Part shown: positions 43,904 to 53,555 of the stretch, one piece after another
How the letters are laid out: each line of letters begins with the position of its first letter
How positions within the stretch are numbered: position 1 is the stretch's first letter
DNA from: Halomonas alkalicola
GTDB lineage: Bacteria > Pseudomonadota > Gammaproteobacteria > Pseudomonadales > Halomonadaceae
Length of the DNA: 64,000 nt
Direction: 5' to 3'
Assembly (NCBI RefSeq): GCF_030704205.1
Contig: NZ_CP131913.1
Location: forward strand, 434,001 to 498,000
Made by a program: the position numbers and the translations under genes
Notes under the pieces: generated by a model
What the model saw: the letters and a program-made list of their open reading frames with translations, nothing else
What the model was told of the DNA's origin: nothing
The model's database searches: none

Positions 43904-44821
43904 TCAATAAAGCTGATCACTAGGGAGCCTATCACCGCTTCGGTCGCCTTCCGCCACCGTGGCAAGCGACAGTTCGGCCACCGCGCGGACCACGCCGGCA
44001 CCGGGTGAGGCGCTGTAGGCGGTGCTGAACACCAGGTCCGGCAGCGTGGCCTCGACCCGGAACTCCCGAAGCGCCCCCGTGGCCAGCTCCCGGGTGAGAA
44101 TCTCCCGCGGCAGTGCGCTCACACCGAGCCCGTCGACCGTCATCCTGATGATGGTGGAGAGCGACGAGCTCGAGTGAATCCGGGAGGGGTGGTCCGTGGG
44201 GGTCACCAGGGAGCGGATATTTGCATAGGGCTCGCTGCGGCGCGGGTAGGTGATGATCGGAATCCTGGCCAGATCGGCCAGGCGGATCGGCTCCTCGGGC
44301 AGGGGAATCGAGGGGCTGGCCACCCAGACCAGGGCGTAGCGGCAGAAGGGGCGGCTGACGAAATCCGCCTGGTTCACCTCGCCGATTAGGAAGGCGATGT
44401 CGATCTCGCGGCTGGTGAGCTTGTCGGCCAGGTTGACCGAAATGTCCACGTCCAGCTCGAGGTTGATGGCCGGGTAGGCCTCGCTGATCTTCTCGATCAG
44501 CCGCGGCAGCCAGGTGTAGGCGATGGTCTCCGAGACCCCCAGCCGAATGGTGCCGTGGATGGCATCGGGGCGAGCCACGGTCTCGAGAAGCTCGGAGTGT
44601 AGCTGGAGGATCTTCTCCGCGTAGACCAGCAGCTGCCGCCCCTTGGCGGTGAGGACCGCCCTGCGCCCCGTGCGGTCGAACAGCTCGGTACGCAGCTCAT
44701 CCTCGAGGCTCGAGATCCTCGCGGAGACGGAGGGCTGGGAGGCATAGAGCCGTTTGGCGGCGGCCCTGAAGCTGCCCAGTCGGGCAATCCACACGAAGGT
44801 TTCCAAGGTTCTGATATTCAT
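43904..44821 (-). CDS. LysR-family transcriptional regulator
   Basis: The 305-residue protein has the LysR winged helix-turn-helix at the N-terminus (LETFVWIARLGSFRAAAKRL then YASQPSVSARISSLEDELRT). The effector-binding domain follows (TIRLGVSETIAYTWLPRLIE and VSALPREILTRELATGAL). It lies directly upstream of, and on the same strand as, the DUF1445-TRAP-pxp genes and is their likely regulator. The effector could be the transported substrate. Confidence 0.92.
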   Translation of the reverse strand: MNIRTLETFVWIARLGSFRAAAKRLYASQPSVSARISSLEDELRTELFDRTGRRAVLTAKGRQLLVYAEKILQLHSELLETVARPDAIHGTIRLGVSETIAYTWLPRLIEKISEAYPAINLELDVDISVNLADKLTSREIDIAFLIGEVNQADFVSRPFCRYALVWVASPSIPLPEEPIRLADLARIPIITYPRRSEPYANIRSLVTPTDHPSRIHSSSSLSTIIRMTVDGLGVSALPREILTRELATGALREFRVEATLPDLVFSTAYSASPGAGVVRAVAELSLATVAEGDRSGDRLPSDQLY

Positions 44822-45077
44822 CCGTTACCTGCTCGCCTCCCGAGACCGAGGGGGCGGCGAGCCTGGGTGACAGGCAGCACCGATCATGTTCGACCCCCAC
44901 TGATGAAAATACCCTATCACAGCCGCCGCGGCGCCATGGCACTGCCCGATGTCGACCGGCAGGGGCGTCCACCACCGTTTAGAGCAGGTCGAAAGGTCAC
45001 CGGGCGGCCGGCCAGGCACCTGCTAGGCTTCGAGGAGTCTACGCTCCGTCATCGGCATCCCTCAGGAGGTTCGCACC
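44822..45077. promoter_or_regulatory. Divergent gap between lysR and the second TRAP operon
   Basis: This 256-bp stretch should hold the promoters of the leftward LysR gene and the rightward TRAP operon. The only strong signal seen is caggagg (45063-45069) before the ATG at 45078. No regulator site can be assigned. Confidence 0.4.
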
Positions 45078-46064
45078 ATGCGTCCACATCGCTTCACGCC
45101 GCTGCTGCTCCCGCTCTCCGCCCTCGCCTTCGCCGGCGCCGTTCAGGCCGCCGAGTGGAACATGGCCACCCCCTACGGAGACGCCAGCTTCCATACCCAG
45201 AACGTCAAGCAGTTCGCCGAGGACGTGGCCGAGGCCACCGAAGGCGCGCTGCGCATCACCGTCCACAGCGGTGGCTCCCTGGTGGCCCACGGCGAGATCA
45301 AGCCCTCGGTGCGCCGCGGCACCATCGAGGCAGGCGAGGTCTTCCTCTCGACCCTCTCCAACGACGACCCCATCTTCGAGATCGACACCCTGCCGGGGGT
45401 GGCGGGCAGCTACGAGGAGGCCATGGCGCTGTGGGACGCTACCCGCCCCATGATCACCGAGCTCTTCGCGGCGGAGGGGCTCAAGCCCCTCTACGCCGTG
45501 GCCTGGCCGGCCCAGGGCCTCTACACCCGGGAGGAGATCACCGACCCCGAGCAGTTCGAGGGGCTCAGGGTGCGCGCCCCCAACATCAACACCCAGCGCT
45601 TCGTGCAGAACCTCGGCGGCAGCCCCACCGAGACCGAGGAGTCCGACATTCCCACCGCCTTCAGCACCGGCCGGGTGGACGCCATGATCACCTCCAGCGC
45701 CACCGGCAACGCCATGACCGCCTGGGACTATGTCTCCCACTACACCGACGCCAACCTCTGGCTGCCCAAGAACATCGTGTTTATCAACCAGCGCGCCTTC
45801 GACCGCCTCGACGAGGCCACCCAGGAGGCGCTGCTCGAGGCGGCCGCCCGCGCCGAGGAGCGGGGCTGGCAGATGAGCCGCGACAACAACGCGACGAGCC
45901 TCGAGGCCCTGGCGGCCAATGGCGTCTCGGTGGTGACCCCCAACGAGGCCGTGGCCGAGGCGCTACAGGCGGCCGGTGACAAGCTCTTCGCCGACTGGGA
46001 GTCCCGCGCCAGCGACCAGGCGAAGGAGCTGCTCGAGGCCTACCGCGCCGGACTCGAGGAGTAA
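45078..46064 (+). CDS. dctP: TRAP transporter substrate-binding protein (DctP), second system
   Basis: The 328-residue protein has a signal peptide (LLLPLSALAFAGAVQAAE) and the DctP fold pattern ATPYGDASFHTQNVKQFAED, HSGGSLVAHGEIKPSVRRG, LRVRAPNINTQRFVQNLGGS and AFSTGRVDAMITSSATGNAM. The ATG has caggagg 9 bases upstream. It differs clearly from the DctP at 41914-42978, so it should bind another ligand; which one is not evident. Confidence 0.94.
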   Translation: MRPHRFTPLLLPLSALAFAGAVQAAEWNMATPYGDASFHTQNVKQFAEDVAEATEGALRITVHSGGSLVAHGEIKPSVRRGTIEAGEVFLSTLSNDDPIFEIDTLPGVAGSYEEAMALWDATRPMITELFAAEGLKPLYAVAWPAQGLYTREEITDPEQFEGLRVRAPNINTQRFVQNLGGSPTETEESDIPTAFSTGRVDAMITSSATGNAMTAWDYVSHYTDANLWLPKNIVFINQRAFDRLDEATQEALLEAAARAEERGWQMSRDNNATSLEALAANGVSVVTPNEAVAEALQAAGDKLFADWESRASDQAKELLEAYRAGLEE

Positions 46065-46070
46065 GAGACG

Positions 46071-46664
46071 ATGACGGCCGGCCGCCCGACAAGCGCCTCC
46101 ATGACCTTCAGGTTTGCGCTGCTCTACCGCCTGGGGGCCTGGGGGGCGGCCGCCTGCATGGTCACCATCTGCGCCCTGGTGGCGCTGCAGGTCACCTTTC
46201 GCGTGCTGGATGCCCTGCTGATCCTGGTCGGGCTGCGCCGCCTGGGCCTCGGCATCACCGGGGTCTCCGAGCTCGCCGCCTACCTGCTGGTCGGGGCGAC
46301 CTTCCTGGGGCTCGCCTACACCTTCGTCCATCACGCCCATATCCGGGTGACCCTGCTGCTCTCCCGGCTTCCCTCGCGATTCCGGGTCTGGGTGGAGGTG
46401 TGGTGCCTGGTCGTGGCGCTGGCCATCGGCCTGCTGCTGGCCTACGGCCTGGTCGAGCTCGCCCGCGAGAGCCTGCACTACCGCGACGTCTCCTCGGGCT
46501 TCCTGTCGATCCCGCTGTGGATCCCCCAGACCGTGCTGGCGACCGGCGTCGGGCTGCTCTGCCTGGCGCTGGCCGAGGCCCTGCTGATGACCCTGCGCAT
46601 CGCCGCCCGGGACCCCGACAGCTTCCGCGAGCTCACGGCCACCGACGACAGCGACCTGCCCTGA
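46071..46664 (+). CDS. dctQ: TRAP transporter small permease (DctQ), second system
   Basis: The 197-residue protein has four membrane segments (LGAWGAAACMVTICALVALQ; AYLLVGATFLGLAYTFVHHA; VWCLVVALAIGLLLAYGLVE; LWIPQTVLATGVGLLCLALA) and the DctQ-type HHAHIRVTLL. The start is the ATG at 46071, 6 bp after dctP; the ATG at 46101 is an alternative. Confidence 0.92.
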   Translation: MTAGRPTSASMTFRFALLYRLGAWGAAACMVTICALVALQVTFRVLDALLILVGLRRLGLGITGVSELAAYLLVGATFLGLAYTFVHHAHIRVTLLLSRLPSRFRVWVEVWCLVVALAIGLLLAYGLVELARESLHYRDVSSGFLSIPLWIPQTVLATGVGLLCLALAEALLMTLRIAARDPDSFRELTATDDSDLP

Positions 46665-46689
46665 CCGGCTCACCGGGAGACGACACCAC

Positions 46690-47994
46690 GTGCTAGCCCT
46701 GTCCCTAACCGCCATCCTGACCCTGGCCCTGCTGCTCGGCAGCGGGGTCTGGATCGCCTTCGCCCTGATCGGCACCGCCTGGGTGGCCCTGGCGTTCTTC
46801 ACCCCCTTCGCCCCCGGCCCCATCCTCGCCTCAGACTTCTGGGGCGCCAGCTACGGCTGGGACCTGACCGCCCTGCCGATGTTCATCTGGATGGGCGAGA
46901 TCCTCTTCCGCTCGGGCCTGGCCGACAACATGTTCCGGGGGCTCTCGCCCTGGCTGAACCGGCTGCCCGGCCGACTGCTGCACACCAACATCATCGGCAG
47001 CGGCATGTTTGCCGCCGTCTGCGGCTCCTCGGCGGCCACCTGCGCCACCGTGGGCAAGATGACCCTGCCGGAGCTGGAACGGCGCGGCTACGACCCCCAG
47101 ATGGCCATCGGCACCCTGGCCAGCGCCTCCACCCTGGGGCTGCTGATCCCGCCCTCGATCGTGCTGATCGTCTACGGCGTGGTCACCGAGCAGTCCATCT
47201 CGCGGCTCTTCATGGCCGGCATCGGACCGGGGCTCATGATCCTCTCGCTCTTCATGGGCTACCTGATCCTGTGGTCGCTGCTCAAGGGCAACCGGGCGGG
47301 GCTCACCGGCCCGGACGAATCCGCCCTGCCGCTTGCCCAGAAGTTGCGCCAGACCCTCGCGCTGCTGCCGATCCTGGCTCTGATCGGCGGGATCATCGCC
47401 TCCATCTACGGCGGCCTGGCGTCCCCCACCGAGGCCGCCGCGGTGGGGGTGGTGCTCTCGATGCTGATCGCCCGCTGGAACGGCCACTTCGGCTCGGTCG
47501 TCTTCCGGGAGTCGCTCTTCGCCGCGGTCCGGACCTCCTGCATGATCGCCTTCATCATCGCCGGGGCCTCCTTCCTGACCTCGGCGATGGGCTTCACCCA
47601 GGTCCCCATGCAGCTGGCCCGGGCCATCGGCGAGATGGGGCTCTCCCCCACCCTGCTGCTGGTGGCCCTGACCCTGCTGCTGCTGGTGATGGGCTGCTTC
47701 CTGGACGGCATCTCGCTGATCCTGCTGATCACCGCCATCATCATGCCGGTGATCAGCGCCGCGGACTTCGACCTGATCTGGTTCGGCATCTACCTGGTGA
47801 TCGTGGTGGAGATGTCGCAGATCACCCCGCCGGTGGGGTTCAACCTCTTCGTGATCCAGGGGCTGACGGGCAAGGACATCCTCACCATCACCCGGGCCAC
47901 CCTGCCCTTCTTCCTGCTCATGCTGGCGGCCATCGCCCTGATGCACCTCTTCCCGGAGATAGCCCTCTACCTGCCCCAGGCGATGAACCGCTGA
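46690..47994 (+). CDS. dctM: TRAP transporter large permease (DctM), second system
   Basis: The 434-residue protein starts at a GTG (46690). It has the DctM blocks DLTALPMFIWMGEILFRSGL, LLHTNIIGSGMFAAVCGSSA, LASASTLGLLIPPSIVLIVY and MSQITPPVGFNLFVIQGLTG, with about 12 membrane segments. It ends 7 bp before the convergent kinase gene. No catabolic genes accompany this TRAP system, so its substrate is open. Confidence 0.95.
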   Translation: MLALSLTAILTLALLLGSGVWIAFALIGTAWVALAFFTPFAPGPILASDFWGASYGWDLTALPMFIWMGEILFRSGLADNMFRGLSPWLNRLPGRLLHTNIIGSGMFAAVCGSSAATCATVGKMTLPELERRGYDPQMAIGTLASASTLGLLIPPSIVLIVYGVVTEQSISRLFMAGIGPGLMILSLFMGYLILWSLLKGNRAGLTGPDESALPLAQKLRQTLALLPILALIGGIIASIYGGLASPTEAAAVGVVLSMLIARWNGHFGSVVFRESLFAAVRTSCMIAFIIAGASFLTSAMGFTQVPMQLARAIGEMGLSPTLLLVALTLLLLVMGCFLDGISLILLITAIIMPVISAADFDLIWFGIYLVIVVEMSQITPPVGFNLFVIQGLTGKDILTITRATLPFFLLMLAAIALMHLFPEIALYLPQAMNR

Positions 47995-48001
47995 ACCGGG
48001 G

Positions 48002-49852
48002 TCAGCCGCCCTCTGCCCTGCGTGCCGATTCCCGCAGCGCGGCGCGCGGGTCGCGCGGATAGAAGCGCTCCGGCTGGCGCTCCACGTGGGGGAAGAAGCG
48101 GGTGTCCTTGTAGGGCATCTTCATGAAGCCGGAGACCCCGAGCCCTTCGATCAGGCCCACGGCGTCGAGGATGTCCTCCAGGCGGCGGCGGAACTCCGCC
48201 TCCCGGGAGGGGTCGAGCAGGCGGTAGTAGCTGTGGATCTTGAGGTGAGCCGGCCGCGCCTCGAAGATGATCATGCCGGTGTGGTGGATCTCGTTGAGCG
48301 CCTCCAGGGAGGTGATGATCTGCTCGGGCAGTATCAGGAACTCCTCGGGGTCGGGGCCATCCTCGAAGTAGCTGTGCAGGCGGCTGCGGTCCTCCAGCTC
48401 CGGCATCGCGCTGACCTCGTAGGCCAGCCGCATTCCGGGCTCCAGCCGGAAGGGCTGCTCCGGCCCCTCGCGATCCAGGTGCAGGGTGTCCCGGGCGTTG
48501 AACAGGCAGCTCTTGAAGATGCCCTGGCGGTAGATGGCCCGGGCCAGGTGCACCATGTTGTTGACCGCGGCGATGAAGGCCGGTCGCCGGGCGGCGTCGT
48601 GCAGGTTCAGCGAGGTGTCGATATAGACCCCGTCGGCCTCCCAGCGCACCGCCAGCCCCCCCACCACCGGGTAGCGCCCCAGCCGGCTCACCGCGGCCAG
48701 GAAGGCCTTCTCGGTCTCGCCCATGCCCTGCATGAAGTTCTTGTAGTAGCGATCGAGCTGCACGTCGTTGACGTCGCTCAGGGTCTCCGGCGCCCCCTCC
48801 TCGCGCAGGAAGGCCTTGCGCGAGCTGTAGACCACGGTGTCGATCTCGCGCTCGGCCGGGCGCACCCAGACCGGCACCAGCGCCTGGGGCGGCGTGACCG
48901 GTAGGTCGATCATCACCAGCCGGGAGAGCCTGGGCATCTCGCGGATGAAGTGGTCGCCGGCCCGGTGGCGCTGGCGCGGATCGGGGTCGAGCATGCCGTC
49001 GAGCATGCGCGCGAACTCCACCGGCAGCCCCAGGGAGGTTGCGGGAATGGCGCGGTGGCCGAAGCGGCAGGACTGCGCCGAGGCCAGCGCATAGAGGGTG
49101 CCGGCGGCCCCCTGCTCGTCGAAGCGCGGCGAGGAGAGCGCGCCGTTCAGCTGCTCCTCGCCGATGAAGTAGACGTCGCCCAGGCGGGCGTTGGTCTGCT
49201 GGAGGTTGTCGGACATCAGCTCCATGACGTTGGCCGCCACAAACTGCTGGTTGGCGTCGAGTTGGGCGAACACCGAGGAGCCCCAGTCGATCAGGGCGAT
49301 GTTCTCGGTGGCGGCGTCGAAGACCAGGTTGGAGGGCTTGATGTCGCCATGCACGATGGGGCGGCCGGCCGGCCCGGACTCCCGGCGCAGGGTGCTCAGG
49401 ATATCGGCCAGCTGGCCGGCGATATGCACCACCAGGCGCGGCGAGAGCCGGCCCTCGCGCAGCGACACCTCCTCGAGGTTGAGGCCCGGCGCCCGCTGCA
49501 TGACAAGGATCGCCTGGTGGCGCACCCGCTGGTAGGCGATCAGCTTCGGGACCCGGGGGTGGTCCACCTGCTCCAGCATGAAGGCCTCCTCCTCGAGGCG
49601 GTCCTGGAGGTGCTGGGGCAGGTTGACCCGTGTGAACTTGAAGACATACTCGTCGCCGAGCGCGGTCAGCCCCGCGAAGACGAAGCCATAGGCGCCCTTG
49701 CCGATCAGCGCGATCTCCCGGTAGCCCAGCTGCTCGAGCTGGGCCTGGCACAGCGCCACCCACGCCTTGAGCTTGCGGGCGTCCTGGTGGCTGAGCAGGT
49801 AGATCGACTGCTCTTCCGGGATATAGAACTGCTGCAGGGGCGCCTGGGTCAT
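48002..49852 (-). CDS. Hanks-type protein kinase-like protein, with unknown C-terminal domain
   Basis: The 616-residue protein has a kinase fold in its first 280 residues: glycine loop GKGAYGFVFAG (51-61), VAIK-type Lys72 (VFKF), catalytic loop HGDIKPSN (168-175, Asp170, Asn175) and metal-binding DWG (189-191, in place of DFG). All key residues are present, so it should be active. Residues about 330-616 form a domain I do not recognise (VVGGLAVRWEADGVYIDTSL and KMPYKDTRFFPHVERQPERF). It starts 5 bp after the E2 gene of the 2-oxoacid dehydrogenase operon and is probably its last gene. The start at MTQAPLQ removes an unlikely upstream extension that overlaps the E2 gene. Confidence 0.85.
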   Translation of the reverse strand: MTQAPLQQFYIPEEQSIYLLSHQDARKLKAWVALCQAQLEQLGYREIALIGKGAYGFVFAGLTALGDEYVFKFTRVNLPQHLQDRLEEEAFMLEQVDHPRVPKLIAYQRVRHQAILVMQRAPGLNLEEVSLREGRLSPRLVVHIAGQLADILSTLRRESGPAGRPIVHGDIKPSNLVFDAATENIALIDWGSSVFAQLDANQQFVAANVMELMSDNLQQTNARLGDVYFIGEEQLNGALSSPRFDEQGAAGTLYALASAQSCRFGHRAIPATSLGLPVEFARMLDGMLDPDPRQRHRAGDHFIREMPRLSRLVMIDLPVTPPQALVPVWVRPAEREIDTVVYSSRKAFLREEGAPETLSDVNDVQLDRYYKNFMQGMGETEKAFLAAVSRLGRYPVVGGLAVRWEADGVYIDTSLNLHDAARRPAFIAAVNNMVHLARAIYRQGIFKSCLFNARDTLHLDREGPEQPFRLEPGMRLAYEVSAMPELEDRSRLHSYFEDGPDPEEFLILPEQIITSLEALNEIHHTGMIIFEARPAHLKIHSYYRLLDPSREAEFRRRLEDILDAVGLIEGLGVSGFMKMPYKDTRFFPHVERQPERFYPRDPRAALRESARRAEGG

Positions 49853-49857
49853 GGCCG

Positions 49858-51180
49858 TCAGCCCAAGTGGAGCAGCATGGTCTCCGGCGCCTCCAGATAC
49901 CCCTTCCAGGCGTTGCAGAAGCGGGCGATGGTGCCGCCGTCGATAAGGCGATGGTCGCCGGCCCAGGTGACGGTCATGATCGCCCGCTTGACCACCCGCT
50001 CCTCGGCGTCGAAGCGCGGCAGCCACTGGGTCTTGCCGATGGCCACGATCGCCACCTCCGGGGCGTTGATGATGGGGGCCGCATAGGTGCCCCCGAGCGC
50101 TCCGATATTGGAGATGCTGATGGTGCCGCCCTTGAGGTCCTCCTGGCTTACCCTGCCGGCGCGGGCCGCCTCGGTCAGGCGCGCCACCTCCTCGGCCAGC
50201 GCGAGCAGACTCCTGCGCTCCACCCCCTTGACGTTGGGCACCAGCAGGCCGGCGCGGCTGTCCACCGCCATCCCCACGTTGACCGAGGCGAGGTAGTGGA
50301 TCTCGCTTTCGTCATCGCTGAGCCGGGCATTGAGGATAGGCGCCTCGCGCACCGCCAGCGCCATCGCCTTCATGAAGAAGGGCATCAGCGTGAGACGCGT
50401 CCCCTGCGCTTCCGCCCTGGGCTTCAACCGCTCGCGCAGCGCCAGCAGCTCGGTGACGTCGATCTCCTCGCCATACTGGAAGTGGGGAATGGTGCTGGCC
50501 GCCTCCACCATGCGCCTGGCCATGACGGCGCGAACGCCGCGCAGGGGCTCCACGCGTATCTCCTGCCGGCTACCGGCGTCGGCCACCGCGATACCTTCGG
50601 CGGCTCGGACGTCGGGGCCGCCCTCCTCCAGGTAGCGCAGCACGTCCTCCTTGAGTACCCGCCCCTGGCGGCCGGACCCCGGCACCGCCTCGAGGTCGAG
50701 GTCGTGCTCGCGCAGCAGGCGACGCACCGCCGGGGCGACCGGAATGCGCCCGTAGGGGCCACGGCCCGGCTCGGCTCTCTCCTCTTCCGGGGCCGCCTCC
50801 GAGGCGTCGGGCGCCTGCCCTTGGCGGCTCGAGGCCCGGTCGGCAGTGCCCTGGTCGACCGTCGCCCCTGGCGCCTGCGCGGCGGCGCCGGTGTCATCGG
50901 GCGTCGCTTCCGGCACGGCCGCGGGCTGCCCCTCGTCCGCCTCCCCCTCGGCCACGTAGCCGAACAGCGGCGCGTGCACCTTGGCGATCTCGCCCTTCTG
51001 CACGTAGAGCCGCGTTACCCGCCCCGCCTCGGGGGCGGTGATCTCCACCAGCGCCTTGTCGGTCATCACCTCGACCACCGGCTGGTCCTCCTCGATCACG
51101 TCGCCCTCGGCCACGTGCCACTCCACTACCTCGCACTCCACGATACCTTCGCCGATATCGGGCAGCATGAAATCGCTCAT
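49858..51180 (-). CDS. bkdB: Branched-chain 2-oxoacid dehydrogenase E2 (dihydrolipoamide acyltransferase)
   Basis: The 440-residue protein has one lipoyl domain (residues 1-77, lipoyl Lys in VEVMTDKALVEI), an acidic Ala/Pro/Glu-rich linker and an E3/E1-binding domain (RIPVAPAVRRLLREHDLDLE). The catalytic domain includes FQYGEEIDVTELLALRERL and the active-site AGDHRLIDGGTIARF (His, Asp). It transfers acyl groups from E1-lipoyl to CoA. Its position after E1 alpha and E1 beta genes supports the branched-chain type, though a broader 2-oxoacid specificity is possible. Confidence 0.93.
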   Translation of the reverse strand: MSDFMLPDIGEGIVECEVVEWHVAEGDVIEEDQPVVEVMTDKALVEITAPEAGRVTRLYVQKGEIAKVHAPLFGYVAEGEADEGQPAAVPEATPDDTGAAAQAPGATVDQGTADRASSRQGQAPDASEAAPEEERAEPGRGPYGRIPVAPAVRRLLREHDLDLEAVPGSGRQGRVLKEDVLRYLEEGGPDVRAAEGIAVADAGSRQEIRVEPLRGVRAVMARRMVEAASTIPHFQYGEEIDVTELLALRERLKPRAEAQGTRLTLMPFFMKAMALAVREAPILNARLSDDESEIHYLASVNVGMAVDSRAGLLVPNVKGVERRSLLALAEEVARLTEAARAGRVSQEDLKGGTISISNIGALGGTYAAPIINAPEVAIVAIGKTQWLPRFDAEERVVKRAIMTVTWAGDHRLIDGGTIARFCNAWKGYLEAPETMLLHLG

Positions 51181-51193
51181 CGTCTTGTCTCCC

Positions 51194-52171
51194 TCAGAAG
51201 GCCATCGAGGCCTGGATCGCTTCGAAGATCTTCAGGTGGTCCGGCAGGTACTCCTTCTCCAGGGTCAGCGGGAAGGGGGTATCCAGGCCGGTCACCCGGG
51301 CGATGGGAGATTCCAGGTAGAGGAAGCAGCGCTCCTGGATGGTGGCGGCGATCTCGCCGGCGAAGCCGCCGGTCAGCGGCGCCTCGTGGGTGATCAGCAG
51401 GCGCCCGGTCTTGAGCACCGATTCGACTACGGTGTCCTCGTCCCAGGGCAGGATGGAGCGCAGGTCGATCACCTCGCAGGAGATGCCCTCCTTCTCGGCC
51501 AGCGCCACGGCGCGCTCGATCTCCTCCATCTGCGCCCCCCAGCCGAGCACGGTGATGTCGCTTCCCTCGCGGGTCACCTCCGCCTCCCCCAGGGGCAGCT
51601 GGTAGTCCGCCTCGGGCACCTCGCCGGTGGAGGCGCGGTAGAGGCGCTTGGGCTCGAAGAAGAGCACCGGGTCGGGGTCGCGGATCGCCGAGAGCAGCAG
51701 CCCCTTGGCCTGATAGGGGTTGCGGGGCACCACCACCTTGAGGCCGGGCGTATGAGCGAAGTAGGCCTCCGGCGACTGGGAGTGGTAGTGGCCTCCGGAG
51801 ATGCCGCCGCCGTAGGGGGCGCGGATGGTCAGGCCGCCGACGTTGAAGAGATCCCCCGAGCGGTAGCGGAACTTGGCGGTCTCGTTGACGATCTGGTCGA
51901 AGGCCGGAAAGATGTAGTCGGCGAACTGGATCTCCGCCACCGGCACCGAGCCCTGGGCGGCCAGGCCGTTGGCGAAGCCGATGATGCCCTGCTCCACCAG
52001 CGGGGTGTTGAAGCAGCGTGCGCGGCCGTACTTTTCCTGCAGGTGGCTGGTGGCGCGGAAGACGCCGCCGAAGAAGCCCACGTCCTCGCCGAAGCAGATG
52101 ACCTTCTCGTCCTCGGCCATGGCGATGTCCAGGGCGTTATTGATCGCCTGCAGCATGTTCATGTTAGGCAT
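51194..52171 (-). CDS. bkdA2: Branched-chain 2-oxoacid dehydrogenase E1 beta
   Basis: The 325-residue protein has [80 protein letters not shown] and [20 protein letters not shown], the pattern of BCKDH E1 beta. The ATG at 52171 is chosen because agggagggg precedes it. It begins 1 bp after the E1 alpha gene ends. Confidence 0.94.
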   Translation of the reverse strand: MPNMNMLQAINNALDIAMAEDEKVICFGEDVGFFGGVFRATSHLQEKYGRARCFNTPLVEQGIIGFANGLAAQGSVPVAEIQFADYIFPAFDQIVNETAKFRYRSGDLFNVGGLTIRAPYGGGISGGHYHSQSPEAYFAHTPGLKVVVPRNPYQAKGLLLSAIRDPDPVLFFEPKRLYRASTGEVPEADYQLPLGEAEVTREGSDITVLGWGAQMEEIERAVALAEKEGISCEVIDLRSILPWDEDTVVESVLKTGRLLITHEAPLTGGFAGEIAATIQERCFLYLESPIARVTGLDTPFPLTLEKEYLPDHLKIFEAIQASMAF

Positions 52172-52172
52172 C

Positions 52173-53381
52173 TCACTCCCCTCCCTGGGTATCGAGGCTG
52201 GCACTCACGTCCGGGTCCAGGGAGCGCGCCCCCTTCGGGTAGGCCTCCGGGTACTTGCGGATATGGGCCTTGAGCCCATCGAGCTGGCGCTGCAGCGCCG
52301 GGGTCACGTCCGCATAGACGTCGGTGACCAGGCTGTCGAGCGGCGGCGGCGGGCGCTTCTCGGCACGCTTCATGGTCTCCAGCACCTCGCGGCGCAGCGT
52401 CTCCTGGAGCGTCTTCTCCTCCTCTTCGCCCCACCACCCCCTGGCCAGCAGCCAGTTCTGCATGCGCTGGATGGGATCCTTGTCGCGCCAGGCCTCCTCC
52501 TCCTTCTTGGAGCGGTAGCCGGAGGGGTCATCCGAGGAGGAGTGGGCCGCCAGGCGGTAGGTCATCGCCTCGATCAGCACCGGCTTGTTCTCCTCCACGG
52601 CGATGCGACGGGCCTTGCGGGTCGCCGCCAGCACCGCCAGCACGTCATTGCCGTCGACGCGGATCACGTGCATGCGGTAGCCGAAGGCCCGGGGCGCCAC
52701 GCCGTCGGCGGCGAACTGCTCGATGGAGGGGGTGGAGATCGCATAGCCGTTGTTGCGGCAGAAGAAGATCACCGGCACCTCGTGCACGGCGGCCATGTTC
52801 AGCGCGGCATGGAAGTCCCCCTCGGAGGCGGCCCCCTCGCCGAAGAAGACGATGGTGCAGTGCCCCTCGCCCGCCAGCTTCTGGCCGTAGGCGTAGCCGG
52901 CGGCCTGGGGGATCTGGGTGGCCAGGGGCGACGAGATGGTCATGTAGTGCAGCTTGCGCGAGCCATAGTGGATCGGCATCTGGCGGCCCTTGCCGTAGTC
53001 GAGCTCGTTACCGAACAGCTGGTTCATGAACTCGTCGTAGCTGAAGCCGCGATAGACCAGCGCCCCCTGCTCGCGGTACTGGGCCATGATCATGTCAGCG
53101 TCGTCGAGCGCCGCCGCCGAGCCGATCACCGCGGCCTCCTCGCCGGTGCACTGCATGTAGAAGGAGAGCCGTCCCTGGCGCTGGGCGGCCATCATGCGCT
53201 CGTCCAGCACCCGGGTCGCCACCATGGCGCGGTAGATCCTGAGCGCCTGGTCGCGCTCGAGCGCGGGCGCCTCGGCCCCCTCATGGAGGGTGCCGTCCTG
53301 CCGGAGCAGGCGAAAGGTGGGAATGGAAAACTCGTCGCCGCGCAGGAAGTCCGGCGTATGGATATCTTGTGTCGTTGTCAT
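52173..53381 (-). CDS. bkdA1: Branched-chain 2-oxoacid dehydrogenase E1 alpha
   Basis: The 402-residue thiamine-diphosphate subunit has the TPP-binding block [20 protein letters not shown]...NN (residues 180-211) and the [20 protein letters not shown] segment typical of branched-chain E1. Residues 275-290 read [16 protein letters not shown], very like the phosphorylation loop of the human E1 alpha (HHSTSDDSSAYR), with a Ser at position 281 equivalent to the regulatory site. The ATG at 53381 is preceded by agagga. It is the first gene of the operon E1 alpha, E1 beta, E2, kinase. Confidence 0.94.
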   Translation of the reverse strand: MTTTQDIHTPDFLRGDEFSIPTFRLLRQDGTLHEGAEAPALERDQALRIYRAMVATRVLDERMMAAQRQGRLSFYMQCTGEEAAVIGSAAALDDADMIMAQYREQGALVYRGFSYDEFMNQLFGNELDYGKGRQMPIHYGSRKLHYMTISSPLATQIPQAAGYAYGQKLAGEGHCTIVFFGEGAASEGDFHAALNMAAVHEVPVIFFCRNNGYAISTPSIEQFAADGVAPRAFGYRMHVIRVDGNDVLAVLAATRKARRIAVEENKPVLIEAMTYRLAAHSSSDDPSGYRSKKEEEAWRDKDPIQRMQNWLLARGWWGEEEEKTLQETLRREVLETMKRAEKRPPPPLDSLVTDVYADVTPALQRQLDGLKAHIRKYPEAYPKGARSLDPDVSASLDTQGGE

Positions 53382-53555
53382 CTCGGTTTCCTCTACCCCT
53401 TTTGAGGGCAGTGTTGTCGCTTGTCTCGCCCTTTGCCAGCGGGGTCGCCGCCGGCGGGTCAACGCAACCCAGGATGACGTTAACGTAAAATGCAGCCATG
53501 CGCACCCACCTTGCTACCAAGGCAGCAGAGGGCAGTGGATCTTGCTGTCTCTTGC

